Counted from the first letter of the stretch, positions 25,848 to 34,636 are shown. The stretch is DNA of 64,000 bases from JAJDTR01 sp965220415 (GCA_965220415.1 OZ244829.1:4030001-4094000); one strand, 5' to 3'. Made by a program: numbers and translations. The notes: generated from the letters alone by a model not told the origin.

Positions 25848-26022
25848 GATCAAGCGACTGGATAAGGAGCGATCAACAGAACGGATAGTGAAGGCGATAG
25901 AAATCCCTGCGATCAAGCGAATGGATAATGAGCGCGATAGTAAATCCCTCAAGCGACCGAACTGGATCAAACGAGTGAATAGCGAGTGATCAACTGAGTG
26001 AATAACGAAGGCGATAGAGCTC
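25848..26022 (+). repeat. Cluster of U36 units, partly nested
   Basis: Starts are seen at 25848 (truncated), 25871, 25911, 25965 (truncated) and 25988. Truncated units stop after GAGC or GAGT, immediately before the GATC of the next, as if later units entered earlier ones at the GAG/TGCGATAG point. Confidence 0.6.
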
Positions 26023-26040
26023 CCATAGAGATCTTGAAGG

Positions 26041-26103
26041 TGTGTAGAAACTGTCTCCAAATGACTGAATATGGTTCTGCTACCGACTATTCAATCAGGT
26101 TCT
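26041..26103. repeat. Family A right end (A8), partial
   Basis: ATGACTGAATATGGTTCTGC and CCGACTATTCAATCAGGTTC, same as the right end of A3. The left end is replaced by the U36 cluster. Confidence 0.45.
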
Positions 26104-26397
26104 AACAAGCCGCTTAAATCGACGCTCCGAAAAACGGGGATTCAAGCGTTCATTGAGACATGAGATGACCGGATGTGGAAACGTATTGAGCACAGCAAAT
26201 TTATAGACGCATCATTACGTTCTATCCCGCTATCCAGGTGTTCCTCAAAAAAGTGGGGTGAAATATGTGCGCGGACTTTAGCGGACTTTAGCGAAGTATG
26301 TCGTACACGGCTTCAAGCCACGCCCGGCAAGGCTTCAAGCGCAATTTCAGAGCTAATTAAAAAAATCCGCTCTAATTTCGGTGGCGTCACTGTAAAC

Positions 26398-26537
26398 GAT
26401 CAACTGAGTGAATAGCGAAGGATCAAACGAGCGAATAGCGATCAAGTGACTGAATAGGGAACGCGATAGCAGATCCCGTGCGATAGAACTCCCATAGAGA
26501 TCTTTTAGTGTGTGAATAACGACGGCGATAGCCAATC
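26398..26537 (+). repeat. Nested U36 cluster
   Basis: Unit starts at 26398, 26421 and 26440. The unit beginning at 26440 interrupts another between AATAGCGA and GTGCGATAG with exactly 36 added bases (TCAAGTGACTGAATAGGGAA to AGATCCC). The outermost unit resumes as GCGATAGAACTCCC, which matches 26010-26024. Confidence 0.6.
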
Positions 26538-26666
26538 CTGATACTTATCTTCCGCATTATAGATCGCCTAAAAGTTTAATTTCTCAGTTGGCCGTATCCT
26601 GCATTATAATTGAAAGCATGCCATTATCCCTTGCGGAATGATTCATTCGGCAAGTAACACGTTCTA

Positions 26667-26803
26667 TACTCCGCGCTGTCAGAAGTTGCGTTTTTTTGTA
26701 GGAGCGATCTCCAGGTCGCGACGTGCGTTCCCTGTAGGTGCGGTTTCCAACCGCACCTACCGCCAGACGCTTGAAAACACGCAATTTTCACCAGCGTCAA
26801 GTA
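26667..26803. mobile_element. Family I element, 137 bp with TA duplication
   Basis: Ends TACTCCGCGCTGTCAGAAGT and its imperfect inverse ACCAGCGTCAAGTA, flanked by TA on both sides. The uninterrupted C sequence (GTTCTAGTCGG) elsewhere has a single TA. It carries two family E hairpins and no coding sequence, as expected for a non-autonomous element moved by a TA-targeting (IS630/Tc1-like) transposase. Confidence 0.65.
26734..26760. repeat. Family E perfect palindrome (GTAGGTGCGG arm)
   Basis: GTAGGTGCGGTT, TCC, AACCGCACCTAC. Inside family I; the same arm occurs in B2 and at 60994. Confidence 0.5.
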
Positions 26804-27065
26804 TAGTCGGAGTCTCTTTCCTCGATCCAGAGGATCGAAATGTCAATAGAATGCGAAATGTCCAGAGTCCCGCGCTCCAGAGGAGCGCAATGTGGTGTGT
26901 TACTTCGTAAAAATGAAGTTGATGATGGAAGGGCAAAACCGGTCAATCAATCGGACTCACGGTAGTATCTTGGTTATTTTTTCTCGTTTGTAAATATATC
27001 CCCACGATCTGGTATGTGACAATTCGAGATTACACAAGTCTATTATGCGGAAGATGAGTTGTAGA

Positions 27066-27175
27066 AGTCCCATAGAGATCTCACAGGTACGCAGAAGACA
27101 GCAATAAAAACACGAAAGAACTTCCTACAAACGACCAGAAATGGATCTGCTACCGAGATTATTCAAACTGGCTCT
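27066..27175. repeat. Family A right half (A7)
   Basis: Ends TTATTCAAACTGGCTCT after ATCTGCTACCGAG. The left end is absent. It precedes the four-gene envelope cluster. Confidence 0.4.
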
Positions 27176-27315
27176 TAACGTATTCAACTGGATGCCTTAT
27201 CCTCAACAAATGGGACACCAGCATCGTCAAACCGTAGACGCAAGCGGGGATCGGCTTATTCCCAACCCTGCACTAATGTCAAACACTTAAAAAAGCTCCA
27301 AAGGAGAAATCCATA

Positions 27316-29208
27316 ATGAGAAAGTGTGTGTTGTCCAACTTACACATCCTAATTTGTACCACGGTGATTTTAGTCGTAGGCTGTGGTGCAAAGCAAACCG
27401 AGGTAACCCCCGAAACTCCAATCGACTCCCAAGTGTCAGCGACCTCGGAGCCGCCTGTTTACGTCGATCCCGATAGCGTCTTGAGCGTGGTTCCCGCTGA
27501 TGTTAACGGATTAATCTACATCCGCAATCCGCTTGCGCTGAATGGGGAAATCAACGCGCTTTTTGCCGAACTGGTGCTTGGAGAACCGCCACAGGAGATT
27601 GTTGCAAAGATTCTGGCTGACACGTTTAGCGCCGGATTTGAAAGCTTGGAGGAATTGGAGGAACTTGGACTGGATTTGGGCAAAGATTTCTGCGTGTTCT
27701 TCTCCGATTCAAAGCCGTTCATACCCTGCGCCGCCGTCCATGTGAGTGATCCGGAGGCCATTCAACTGGTAATAGACGCCGAATCGGATGTTGGCAACAC
27801 GGTGGAGTATAACGGTACGACCTACAACACCACGGAAGGGGGCGGCGCCTTTGTAATCTTGGGAGACTTCATGGTCTATTCCGGAATATCGACTGTGTGC
27901 GAGAACGCCATTGACACCCACAAGAAGGTGTTGCCGTCAATCGGCATGAACCCCGATTACGCCTCCCTCAATCTCGAGCCGTCGCTGGAGCGGAACGACA
28001 TCTTGGCTTACTTCCCGATGGCGCCGATTGCAGATATGTTAACGGAGAGGGCAAATGAAATGAAAGCAGATTTTGAGGCGATGGAAGCGTCCCTTCCCGA
28101 TCCGCAGAGCCTGACGATGGTTTCAAAAATGTTAGATTGGGGTATCCAATTTATCAATCAAGCATCGACGTTAAGTCTTACCGTGGAGTTGAACGGCACC
28201 GATCTACAGATTTCGCCTTTCCTTAAGTTCAAAGAGGACAGCGACGCGCAAGCACTTTTTGCGGCGCCACCCAAGGAGTTGACGCATCTCGAATATCTTC
28301 CGGTAACGGCTGCCGTCAACAGCATGATGCAGTTTGAGAAGGAAACTTGGATCGATTTTACCGTGGATATCATGAAGATGATTGCTCCTACTGATCCGAA
28401 CGCGGACAACGAAGCAATTCAACAAACAACACAAGATTTTGTCGACGTGTTATCCGATTTCTACGAGTCGATAGGCGAGGAAGCATCAGGTACAATCAGT
28501 TTTAGTGGAAGCCTGCTACCGGATATGGTGTTTATTAACGACACCGTCAATGAGGAAAAAATGGCTTCCTACATGAAGGAGGATTATCTCACATACATAG
28601 CCGCCACGGCGTCGCTGTACGAATCCATGGGTGCCAAGGATGCCGCAAACATGTACTCCGGAGCTTTGGTGGGTGCTTCGGAAATGTATAACGATGTTGA
28701 AATTTCGAGTATTTCCTTGCCAAATATTTCGGCAGGATTTGGCGAGATTCCGCCGGACATGCCATTCTCAATCCCGGAAAAATGGGATATTTATCACGCA
28801 GTCAGCAACGGGAAGCTCTTGATTTCCATGGCTGCCTCGGCGCAACCTATCAAGGATGCCTTGGATCGTATCGACGGTGTCGAAACTGCCGCCGAGAGTG
28901 AAATCGGACACGCCAAAGTGATTGATACACTGACACTAAATAACAACTGGATGTTTACAATCTCACCTATCGCATTGATAGAAGGTATGTTACAAATGGT
29001 TGCACAGTCCGATCCGCAAGTCGGAATGATCGCTATGTTATTGCAAAACGTCCCAGACACGCACAGTATCGGTGTAGCCGGTCAGAATAGGGATGGCGGT
29101 GTTCAAACCAATATTCTCATCGCACTTGCGGACCTTAAGGACCTGATTAACATGGGAGCGAGTGTACAACAAATGATGCAGATGCAAGAGATGCAGCAGA
29201 TGCAATAA
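27316..29208 (+). CDS. Large lipoprotein, DUF3352-like
   Basis: 630 residues. A type II signal with lipobox LVVGC (Cys about residue 23) predicts lipid anchoring. The mature part starts with a Thr/Pro-rich linker and then VDPDSVLSVVPADVNGLIYI, the common opening of DUF3352-type proteins that repeat two similar alpha/beta halves; FIPCAAVHVSDPEAIQLVI fits. The C-terminus is Met/Gln-rich (MMQMQEMQQMQ). Function is not known for the family. AAAGGAGAAATCCATA precedes the ATG. It heads four same-strand envelope genes with short gaps. Confidence 0.7.
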   Translation: MRKCVLSNLHILICTTVILVVGCGAKQTEVTPETPIDSQVSATSEPPVYVDPDSVLSVVPADVNGLIYIRNPLALNGEINALFAELVLGEPPQEIVAKILADTFSAGFESLEELEELGLDLGKDFCVFFSDSKPFIPCAAVHVSDPEAIQLVIDAESDVGNTVEYNGTTYNTTEGGGAFVILGDFMVYSGISTVCENAIDTHKKVLPSIGMNPDYASLNLEPSLERNDILAYFPMAPIADMLTERANEMKADFEAMEASLPDPQSLTMVSKMLDWGIQFINQASTLSLTVELNGTDLQISPFLKFKEDSDAQALFAAPPKELTHLEYLPVTAAVNSMMQFEKETWIDFTVDIMKMIAPTDPNADNEAIQQTTQDFVDVLSDFYESIGEEASGTISFSGSLLPDMVFINDTVNEEKMASYMKEDYLTYIAATASLYESMGAKDAANMYSGALVGASEMYNDVEISSISLPNISAGFGEIPPDMPFSIPEKWDIYHAVSNGKLLISMAASAQPIKDALDRIDGVETAAESEIGHAKVIDTLTLNNNWMFTISPIALIEGMLQMVAQSDPQVGMIAMLLQNVPDTHSIGVAGQNRDGGVQTNILIALADLKDLINMGASVQQMMQMQEMQQMQ

Positions 29209-29316
29209 CGGACCAATTACCTTGATTGGGCGAGAGTCTGAGTTGCTTCCGGGGTTGTGAAGACGCTATCCGGATGGATTCGCCAATCCTTCACCTACAA
29301 ATCACGAGGTTTTGCA

Positions 29317-29754
29317 ATGCGTCCATATTTCTCAATGAAAGTCATCGTAGTGGTTGGCGTGTGTTGTGCGTTAACCTTAACCGCGACCGTAATACCCGCG
29401 CAGGCTGGAGGCGGCGCCCGTGCATTGAAAGTCGTGTTGTTTACCACCGGGATGGGCTTGAAATTTGGCAGCGTGTTCGTTGACAAATCGGCTCAAGATT
29501 CGTATGATCAATACTTAATCACCGCACTCCAAGCGGACATTGCGAAACATCGAAACGACTATACGAGCCGACGTGACACCAGCATAGTTATGTCGCGGGT
29601 TGGAATCGGGTTGGTTGGGGTTGCGACACTCATCTCAATCTTCGACCAACTCGATCTGATTTCGCTACAATCTCAATCTGCGGCGTTGCGCCTCACCCCA
29701 AGTTACGATCTCCACAACCGTGAAACAACCCTTAGTCTCCAAGGCAGATTTTAA
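29317..29754 (+). CDS. Small exported membrane protein of unknown function
   Basis: 145 residues from ATG 29317 (GAGG 8 nt upstream). A signal peptide (VIVVVGVCCALTLTATVIPA) precedes a short exported domain with SVFVDKSAQDSYDQYLITAL and a second hydrophobic stretch (VGIGLVGVATLISIF). DSYDQYLITALQADIAKHRN looks like helical packaging before the membrane, as in small envelope proteins beside beta-barrels. No named family recognised. It lies 108 bp after the lipoprotein and 10 bp before the next gene. Confidence 0.6.
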   Translation: MRPYFSMKVIVVVGVCCALTLTATVIPAQAGGGARALKVVLFTTGMGLKFGSVFVDKSAQDSYDQYLITALQADIAKHRNDYTSRRDTSIVMSRVGIGLVGVATLISIFDQLDLISLQSQSAALRLTPSYDLHNRETTLSLQGRF

Positions 29755-29764
29755 GGTGAATCGC

Positions 29765-30850
29765 ATGAAAATCAAGAACCTGTCACCACTCCTCGTACTT
29801 TTTATCGCGTTCATTTGCACGAGTTGCTCGGGCGATGAAGATTTTAGCAATCCGTTGGATCCGGAGAATCTGCGGACATCCGGAGCGCCGACCGGTTTAA
29901 CGCTGGCGCCCGGTGATCAGCAAGTGAGGGTTTCATGGAAGCATGTCGAATATGACGGGATTGCCAAATATCGCATCTATCGACGCTATTCCGGCGACCC
30001 GAACCCGCAGTTTCAAAGGATTGCCGAGGTTGATGCGCCGACAACCGAATTCCTCGACACCAACGGCATCAATAGCGATCAGTTCGATTCGGAACTTGGC
30101 ACGGCGTTGGTCTACGAATATCGGATTACGTACGTGGACCGGGATGGGGTCGAGACGCCCGATCCGAACTCTCCGCCGAGCGAGGACGCGGATCCGCCCA
30201 AAATTTGGCCCATCGTTAGCGTCACGCCGAGTGAACCGCCTCCGGCTCCACGGATCGTTCTTGGAGATCCGACCGACCTGACCGTAAAACTGTTCTGGCA
30301 AGATTATGTACCTCCCGAGGACTTTGAAATTTTCAGAGTGTTTGCGGCGGTTGTAGATGATAGCGGCGATCTTGGCAAGTTGCGCTTGCTTGGCGAAACA
30401 ACAAAGGATAGGCCCTTCTATTTCGACGAAGATTTCAGTAGGGATGGAATCACAAAAGTGTACCATGTCATCGCCGTTGATCGCGCCGGAGTCGAAGCCG
30501 TTACAAGAATTCGAGCGACCTCGCCGGATCTGCCTCCGGCGCCTCCGCAAGGTTTTCGCGCTGCCATTGTCCCGCTCCCGGCAGGCGGCAGATACGATGT
30601 ATACTTCTCTTGGACACCCAATAAAGAGGCGGACCTTGCGGGTTATCAGCTCTACGCGTCATCGGCTGATGGCGAGTTGCTTTCGCGCCCAAGAGTGGAT
30701 GCGAAGCACAGTTCTCACAAATTTTCCGCCGATCAGGCAATATTGGTAGGTCAAGATCTTGTTGCTCGTCAATACTTCATCACCGCGTTCGACGACACGC
30801 CCAGAGCCGATGGGAGCTTGGACGAAAGCGCGCTGGTCACGGCACGATGA
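29765..30850 (+). CDS. Lipoprotein with fibronectin type III-like domains
   Basis: 361 residues. The start is ATG 29765, with AAGGTG upstream. The lipobox FICTSC puts Cys at about 18. DEDFSNPLDPENLRTSGAPT is typical of the mature N-terminus of such lipoproteins. Three beta-sandwich segments follow: GLTLAPGDQQVRVSWKHVEY with YRIYRRY, DLTVKLFWQDYVPPEDFEIF, and VYFSWTPNKEADLAGYQLYA. These are FN3-like, so a binding or scaffold role at the outer membrane is likely. The next gene starts 68 bp later. Confidence 0.7.
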   Translation: MKIKNLSPLLVLFIAFICTSCSGDEDFSNPLDPENLRTSGAPTGLTLAPGDQQVRVSWKHVEYDGIAKYRIYRRYSGDPNPQFQRIAEVDAPTTEFLDTNGINSDQFDSELGTALVYEYRITYVDRDGVETPDPNSPPSEDADPPKIWPIVSVTPSEPPPAPRIVLGDPTDLTVKLFWQDYVPPEDFEIFRVFAAVVDDSGDLGKLRLLGETTKDRPFYFDEDFSRDGITKVYHVIAVDRAGVEAVTRIRATSPDLPPAPPQGFRAAIVPLPAGGRYDVYFSWTPNKEADLAGYQLYASSADGELLSRPRVDAKHSSHKFSADQAILVGQDLVARQYFITAFDDTPRADGSLDESALVTAR

Positions 30851-30918
30851 TGATTCCGCATACGGTCTCTTTATTCGACTGTTCAAACCACACTCATTCA
30901 ACCGACAAGGACAACCAT

Positions 30919-31881
30919 ATGCAATCTCTTCGGTCAATACATCGTTGGACTTCATTAACCTGCTGTACGTTGCTAATTTTGATTGCGACTTCCGGATTTG
31001 GCCAAGTTCCCCCCGCGCCTCAGCTTGCACTGATGCAGACCGCCGACACATTGGGAAAAGGTGGATACACAACATCCGTCGGACACTGCCAGTTTCAGAA
31101 AGGACGAGTCATCGCGGAAGACCAAGCCGTTGAAATCGGAAATTTTGAAGAATTGCACACAGTGGAGATGAATGTACAGACTTTCTTGATGCCGATTCGA
31201 TTCACTTACGGTATTGGCGAAAACCTGGACCTTGTCCTGGGGGGGACATTCTCGACCGGCGGCGTTCACAAAACTGTCTACGATTTTTATGAAACGGGCG
31301 ATCCGGAACGAGATCGACGAGTGTACGATCAAGCGCTGTTCGACACCGTCGTGGGTTTAAAATACGGCATAAAGCCTGACGACAGCGATGGGTTGCCCAA
31401 ATTGTCCGTTGGTGGGGATATGCAGATAGGCTATACCGCCGACAACAGACTAAGTGGCGCGGGTGATTTTCTCGATCTTACACCTGCCGATGGCTTCCCG
31501 TTTGTTGGAATCAACACGTATCTTCTAGGTGCGCTCCGATTCGGTGAGTTTGCCCGAGGGCACGCCGGCGTTGGGATGTATCTCTCTTCGAAGTCCTTCA
31601 GAGCAACGGATTCATTTTTATTGAACTGGCAGCTTGGAGGCGAAGTGCTGCTTACGCACAATCTGTGGCTGGTCGGTGATTTCTCACGAGAATTGCCTCT
31701 TGCCGGTATGACCATAAGCAATCAACTCAGCGTCGGAGTACGATATGAGATCTCCAATCGTTCCTCGTTTCATTTCGGATATGTCAGTGAGCCGGGCTTT
31801 CAATTTTCATTGGTGGTGGGCGGAGAAAGAGGGCTAATGATTGCGCCGACCGCCCCGAAACAGGATGAGATTGAGTTTTAA
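30919..31881 (+). CDS. Probable outer-membrane beta-barrel protein
   Basis: 320 residues from ATG 30919 (AAGGA 7 nt upstream; the longer frame from 30847 lacks a site). A signal peptide ends near GFGQ. The rest alternates polar and hydrophobic residues in beta strands: FTYGIGENLDLVLGGTFSTG, TVVGLKYGIKPDDSDGLPKL, LSVGVRYEISNRSSFHFGYV, and ends FSLVVGGERGLM, as in transporters or channel-like barrels of the DUF3187/transporter type. The neighbouring lipoproteins may be partners. Function unknown. Confidence 0.6.
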   Translation: MQSLRSIHRWTSLTCCTLLILIATSGFGQVPPAPQLALMQTADTLGKGGYTTSVGHCQFQKGRVIAEDQAVEIGNFEELHTVEMNVQTFLMPIRFTYGIGENLDLVLGGTFSTGGVHKTVYDFYETGDPERDRRVYDQALFDTVVGLKYGIKPDDSDGLPKLSVGGDMQIGYTADNRLSGAGDFLDLTPADGFPFVGINTYLLGALRFGEFARGHAGVGMYLSSKSFRATDSFLLNWQLGGEVLLTHNLWLVGDFSRELPLAGMTISNQLSVGVRYEISNRSSFHFGYVSEPGFQFSLVVGGERGLMIAPTAPKQDEIEF

Positions 31882-31918
31882 CCAACAAACCGAACTCGAC
31901 TTTGTACATTGTAGTATA

Positions 31919-31941
31919 TTGTAGGGTGGGCACTGCCCACC
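31919..31941. repeat. Family E hairpin (GTAGGGTGGGC arm)
   Basis: TGTAGGGTGGGCACTGCCCACC, preceded by a fragment of a family F left end (ACTCGACTTTGTACATTG at about 31894). Confidence 0.45.
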
Positions 31942-31980
31942 GACCTTTGAGAGCCATAGCGCCAGCGGCACGATAGGTGT

Positions 31981-32358
31981 ATAGCACGCCATTATCCCTG
32001 CCCGAATAATTCTTTCAGCAAGTAACACTCGTTTTTCGCTCCTTGGTTAGCTGTGAGAAAGTGTTACTTGACAGAGATTTTCACCTCCCGCACTCCAGAG
32101 GATCAAACGAACGAATAGTGAGTGCGATAGTAGATCCTGTGCAATGTCCAGTGTTACTTGATAGCGCGCCATTATCTGTCGGAATAATTCTTTCGGCAAG
32201 TAACACTCGTTTTTCGATCCTTGGTTAGCTGCGAGAAAGTGTTACTTGACAGAGATTTTCACCTCCCGCACTCCAGAGGAGTGCAATGTCAATAGAAACG
32301 TGATTCGTCCAATCTCCGCGCTCCAGCGGAGCGCCATGTGGTGTGTTACTTGAGAGCA
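31981..32358. repeat. Family C array C4
   Basis: Two units with GCCATTAT...GGAATAATTC, AGTGTTACTTGA/CAAGTAACACT and GCACTCC-AGA-GGAGTGC hairpins, one filled by U36. It occupies most of the space between the barrel gene and dtd; no gene seen. Confidence 0.6.
32101..32136 (+). repeat. U36 unit in array C4
   Basis: Exactly 36 added bases between CTCCAGAGGA and GTGCAATG, the same insertion point as at 14259 but with different internal bases (ACGAATAGTG in place of GTGGATAGCG). Confidence 0.7.
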
Positions 32359-32608
32359 CCCGAACTCCACCAAACGCCAAAACCCCGGAGGAGCGACTCG
32401 TACCTTTACGGTAAGATCGAAAATGGATAATAAGCAGACGGTGCCATCGATCGAGACTCTCTCGCCCGCCAATATTGAGCGGAGACGAGACTTCTCGACC
32501 GTTTCACACAATTTTCTTTGCCGAATCCGCGCAATCAATGCAGTTAGATTCTAGAGACGCGGTATAAGGCAATTCTGACGACCAAGCGTCGCGGCGACGA
32601 AAGGAAGC

Positions 32609-33058
32609 ATGAGAGCTGTTGTTCAGCGTGTTGAATCTGCCAGTGTGACGGTGGATGGAAAACTGATTTCCGAAATTGGCAAGGGGCTGCTCATCTTTCA
32701 TGGGGTTGCTCACGGGGACACTTCCGCTGACTTGGATTATCTCACGAACAAGGTTGCGAATCTTCGTGTGTTTGAAGACGATGAAGGACGGATGAATCGT
32801 TCTCTCTTGGAAATTGGCGGCGAGGCGCTTGTGGTCTCCCAGTTTACGCTCTACGGCGACTGCCGCAAGGGTCGTAGGCCAAGTTTCATTGATGCGGCTC
32901 CACCCGATAAAGCGGAGGCGCTTTATCAACAGTTCATTCAAGCGCTTTCGAACGCGGGGATCTCTGTCCAAGCGGGAATCTTCCAAGCCATGATGGACGT
33001 GGAATTGGTCAACGACGGACCGGTCACCATTCTGCTTGATAGCAGCAAGTTGTTCTGA
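32609..33058 (+). CDS. dtd: D-aminoacyl-tRNA deacylase
   Basis: 149 residues, the normal length. Removes D-amino acids (and misloaded glycine) from tRNA, in the cytoplasm. MRAVVQRVESASVTVDGKLI opens the fold, SQFTLYGDCRKGRRPSF is the conserved active-site strand (usually SQFTL...KG.RP.F) and NDGPVTI contains the Gly-cisPro motif that enforces chiral proofreading. AAAGGAAGC lies just before the ATG. It stands alone between repeats, with its own leader of about 30 bp after a non-coding stretch. Confidence 0.95.
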   Translation: MRAVVQRVESASVTVDGKLISEIGKGLLIFHGVAHGDTSADLDYLTNKVANLRVFEDDEGRMNRSLLEIGGEALVVSQFTLYGDCRKGRRPSFIDAAPPDKAEALYQQFIQALSNAGISVQAGIFQAMMDVELVNDGPVTILLDSSKLF

Positions 33059-33097
33059 TCGCATGCTAGCTTCTGTTGACAATTGACGGGCCCATCC

Positions 33098-33120
33098 GTA
33101 GGGGTTGGGTTTCCCAACCC
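33098..33120. repeat. Family E palindrome left of B1
   Basis: GTAGGGGTTGGGTTTCCCAA then CCC. A similar, weaker copy (33443-33467) lies just right of B1 in the same orientation. Confidence 0.5.
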
Positions 33121-33125
33121 GCATT

Positions 33126-33442
33126 GGGATCAACTTAAGGGATTTCGTCTAGTATCAGTGGTGTTCGCCGACGCAAAACCCTTAACTTAGTCCCATAGGA
33201 TGGGGAGGAAATCTCTATCATCTCCCACACGGTAGGTGCGATCAAGCGAATGGATAATGAGTGCGATAGGGATCCCTTTCCAACCGCACCGGCACCTACG
33301 GAAACCAACGCCATGAGTCATCTTTTGTGGCGCACCCATCAGTGAATGAACTGGTATTCCCTCGCTCACGTCTACATGGAGATTAACAGTTCAAGACATT
33401 GAAGCCGCGTGACTTGCACCCTAAAACGCTTAACTTGATCCC
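33126..33442 (-). mobile_element. Family B element B1 (317 bp)
   Basis: Ends GGGATCAACTTAAGG and CGCTTAACTTGATCCC, inverted. It is the reverse complement of B2 (38310-38594) with about 35 extra bases that are a U36 at 33240. No coding sequence. Non-autonomous. Confidence 0.65.
33240..33274 (+). repeat. U36 unit inside B1
   Basis: GGTAGGTGCG then ATCAAGCGAATGGATAATGA to GGGATCCC, then TTTCCAACCGCACC. In B2 the same place reads GTGCGGTTTCCAACCGCACC on the matching strand, so one base is replaced by about 36. Confidence 0.7.
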
Positions 33443-33560
33443 TACGGGGGTTGGGTTTCCCATCCCGTGTTGAGAAATGGGCGGAAAGGGCAACTTCTGC
33501 GGTTCAGTCCCCCTCACAACGATGCCAACACATCCAAAAGTCCACAATCGGAGTAGACAG

Positions 33561-34355
33561 GTGACATCCCAACCTAGCCATCAAGTGGAAATCACGGAAG
33601 ACCAAGCTTCGTTCTTCCGTGAAAACGGGTTCCTGAGCATCCAGCGTATTACAACGGACGCCGAAGTAGAGCGGTTGAAAGAGATTTACAATCACTTGTT
33701 CGATCAGCGCACCGGCGAAAAAGAGGGCAGATATTTCGATCTCGCAGGCCCGCGTGCACACTCCGGCCGAGAAACACTGCCGCAGGTACTCGGTCCGGAA
33801 GCCACGTTTCCCCAACTCAGAGAGACTGGCTACTTCCGTAACGCACAACACCTCGCCGCCAAGCTGCTTGGCGTTGAAGCGGAGAGCGTGACCGGCGGCG
33901 GACATATGATATTGAAACCCGCTCAATACGGCGAAGAAACTCCGTGGCATCAGGATGAAGCCTACTGGAACCCGGAGGTTATACCCCACAGTCTAAGTGT
34001 CTGGCTGCCGCTGGATCCCGCCACTGTGAACAGCGGTTGTATGCAGTTCATCCCCGCCTCTCACAAAACCGATGTGCGCTGGCACCGACACATCGACAAC
34101 GACCCAACGGTACACGGACTAATCACAGACGATGTCGACCCATCCCAAGCAGTTGCTTGCCCCATTCCGGCAGGCGGAGCAACCTTCCATCATTGTCGAA
34201 CCCTCCATTACTCGGGTCCAAATTTGACAGATGCCCCGCGTCGCGCCTATATCCTTGTATTTGGCGCCCCTCCGAAACGGCGCGATAAACCGGCTTACCG
34301 TCCTTGGCAGACCGAGGAGCGCGAAGCGCTGGCTAACGCTGGGTTTTCTACGTGA
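33561..34355 (+). CDS. Phytanoyl-CoA dioxygenase (PhyH) family protein
   Basis: 265 residues from a GTG at 33561, preferred because CGGAG lies 7 nt upstream; in-frame ATG 33522 would add 13 residues with no site. Fe(II)/2-oxoglutarate oxygenase. The iron triad is seen in WHQDEAYW (His-x-Asp) and the distal His of FHHCRTLHYSGPNLT, with an Arg (DAPRRAYI) for 2-oxoglutarate. SLSVWLPLDPATVNSGCMQF is the typical middle strand. Such enzymes hydroxylate lipids or small molecules; the family is highly expanded in Poribacteria. Substrate unknown. Confidence 0.85.
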   Translation: MTSQPSHQVEITEDQASFFRENGFLSIQRITTDAEVERLKEIYNHLFDQRTGEKEGRYFDLAGPRAHSGRETLPQVLGPEATFPQLRETGYFRNAQHLAAKLLGVEAESVTGGGHMILKPAQYGEETPWHQDEAYWNPEVIPHSLSVWLPLDPATVNSGCMQFIPASHKTDVRWHRHIDNDPTVHGLITDDVDPSQAVACPIPAGGATFHHCRTLHYSGPNLTDAPRRAYILVFGAPPKRRDKPAYRPWQTEEREALANAGFST

Positions 34356-34391
34356 ACCACGAAGCATGATATCGGGCATATGTAGTCGTGC

Positions 34392-34414
34392 GTAGGGGTT
34401 GGGTCTCCCAACCC
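34392..34414. repeat. Family E palindrome behind PhyH
   Basis: GTAGGGGTTGGGTCTCCCAA then CCC, 37 bp after the PhyH stop. No T run. Confidence 0.5.
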
Positions 34415-34468
34415 GTCTGGTGGCTGACCTCGAATTACGCACACATCCGACATAAACGCTAATAGAAC

Positions 34469-34636
34469 TTAGTTAATTCCAGCCTCCAAAATATGCCCGA
34501 TTTCGATCAGCCGCGATGTATTAAGTAGTTGGGTTCCGTTGTACTCATTCCAACCTGCGGCACTGGATCCGGCGTGTGGCGAATTGAGAAGCGAAGAGGC
34601 AGAACCGAGAATTTCATAAAGATCAACGGATTCCAT
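34469..34636 (-). CDS. Possible small protein, 55 residues, or gene remnant
   Basis: ATG 34636 to TAA 34469. The sequence MESVDLYEILGSASSLLNSP...LLNTSRLIEIGHILEAGIN is of protein-like composition rather than low-complexity, but there is no ribosome site and no recognised relative. It may be the tail of a lost gene. The region 34356-34861 otherwise holds the family E palindrome and the promoter at 34704. Confidence 0.3.
   Translation of the reverse strand: MESVDLYEILGSASSLLNSPHAGSSAAGWNEYNGTQLLNTSRLIEIGHILEAGIN

Larger units (their letters stand above)
26617..26905. repeat. Family C unit C3, interrupted by family I
   Basis: GCCATTATCCCTTGCGGAAT, CAAGTAACACG and the hairpins GATCC-AGA-GGATC and GCGCTCC-AGA-GGAGCGC are present. 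The order is broken at GTTCTA/GTCGG by the 137-bp family I element. Confidence 0.6.

Noticed and set aside
25614..26060. 148-codon minus-strand frame
   Set aside because: Mostly translated U36 units; the rest (SNATYAAPADPDSEMESLW) has a weak echo near 46860 and looks like part of another repeat, not a gene.
25848..26537. Possible CRISPR array
   Set aside because: The 34-36 bp units resemble CRISPR repeats in length, but they lack regular unique spacers, vary internally and nest; there are no cas genes.
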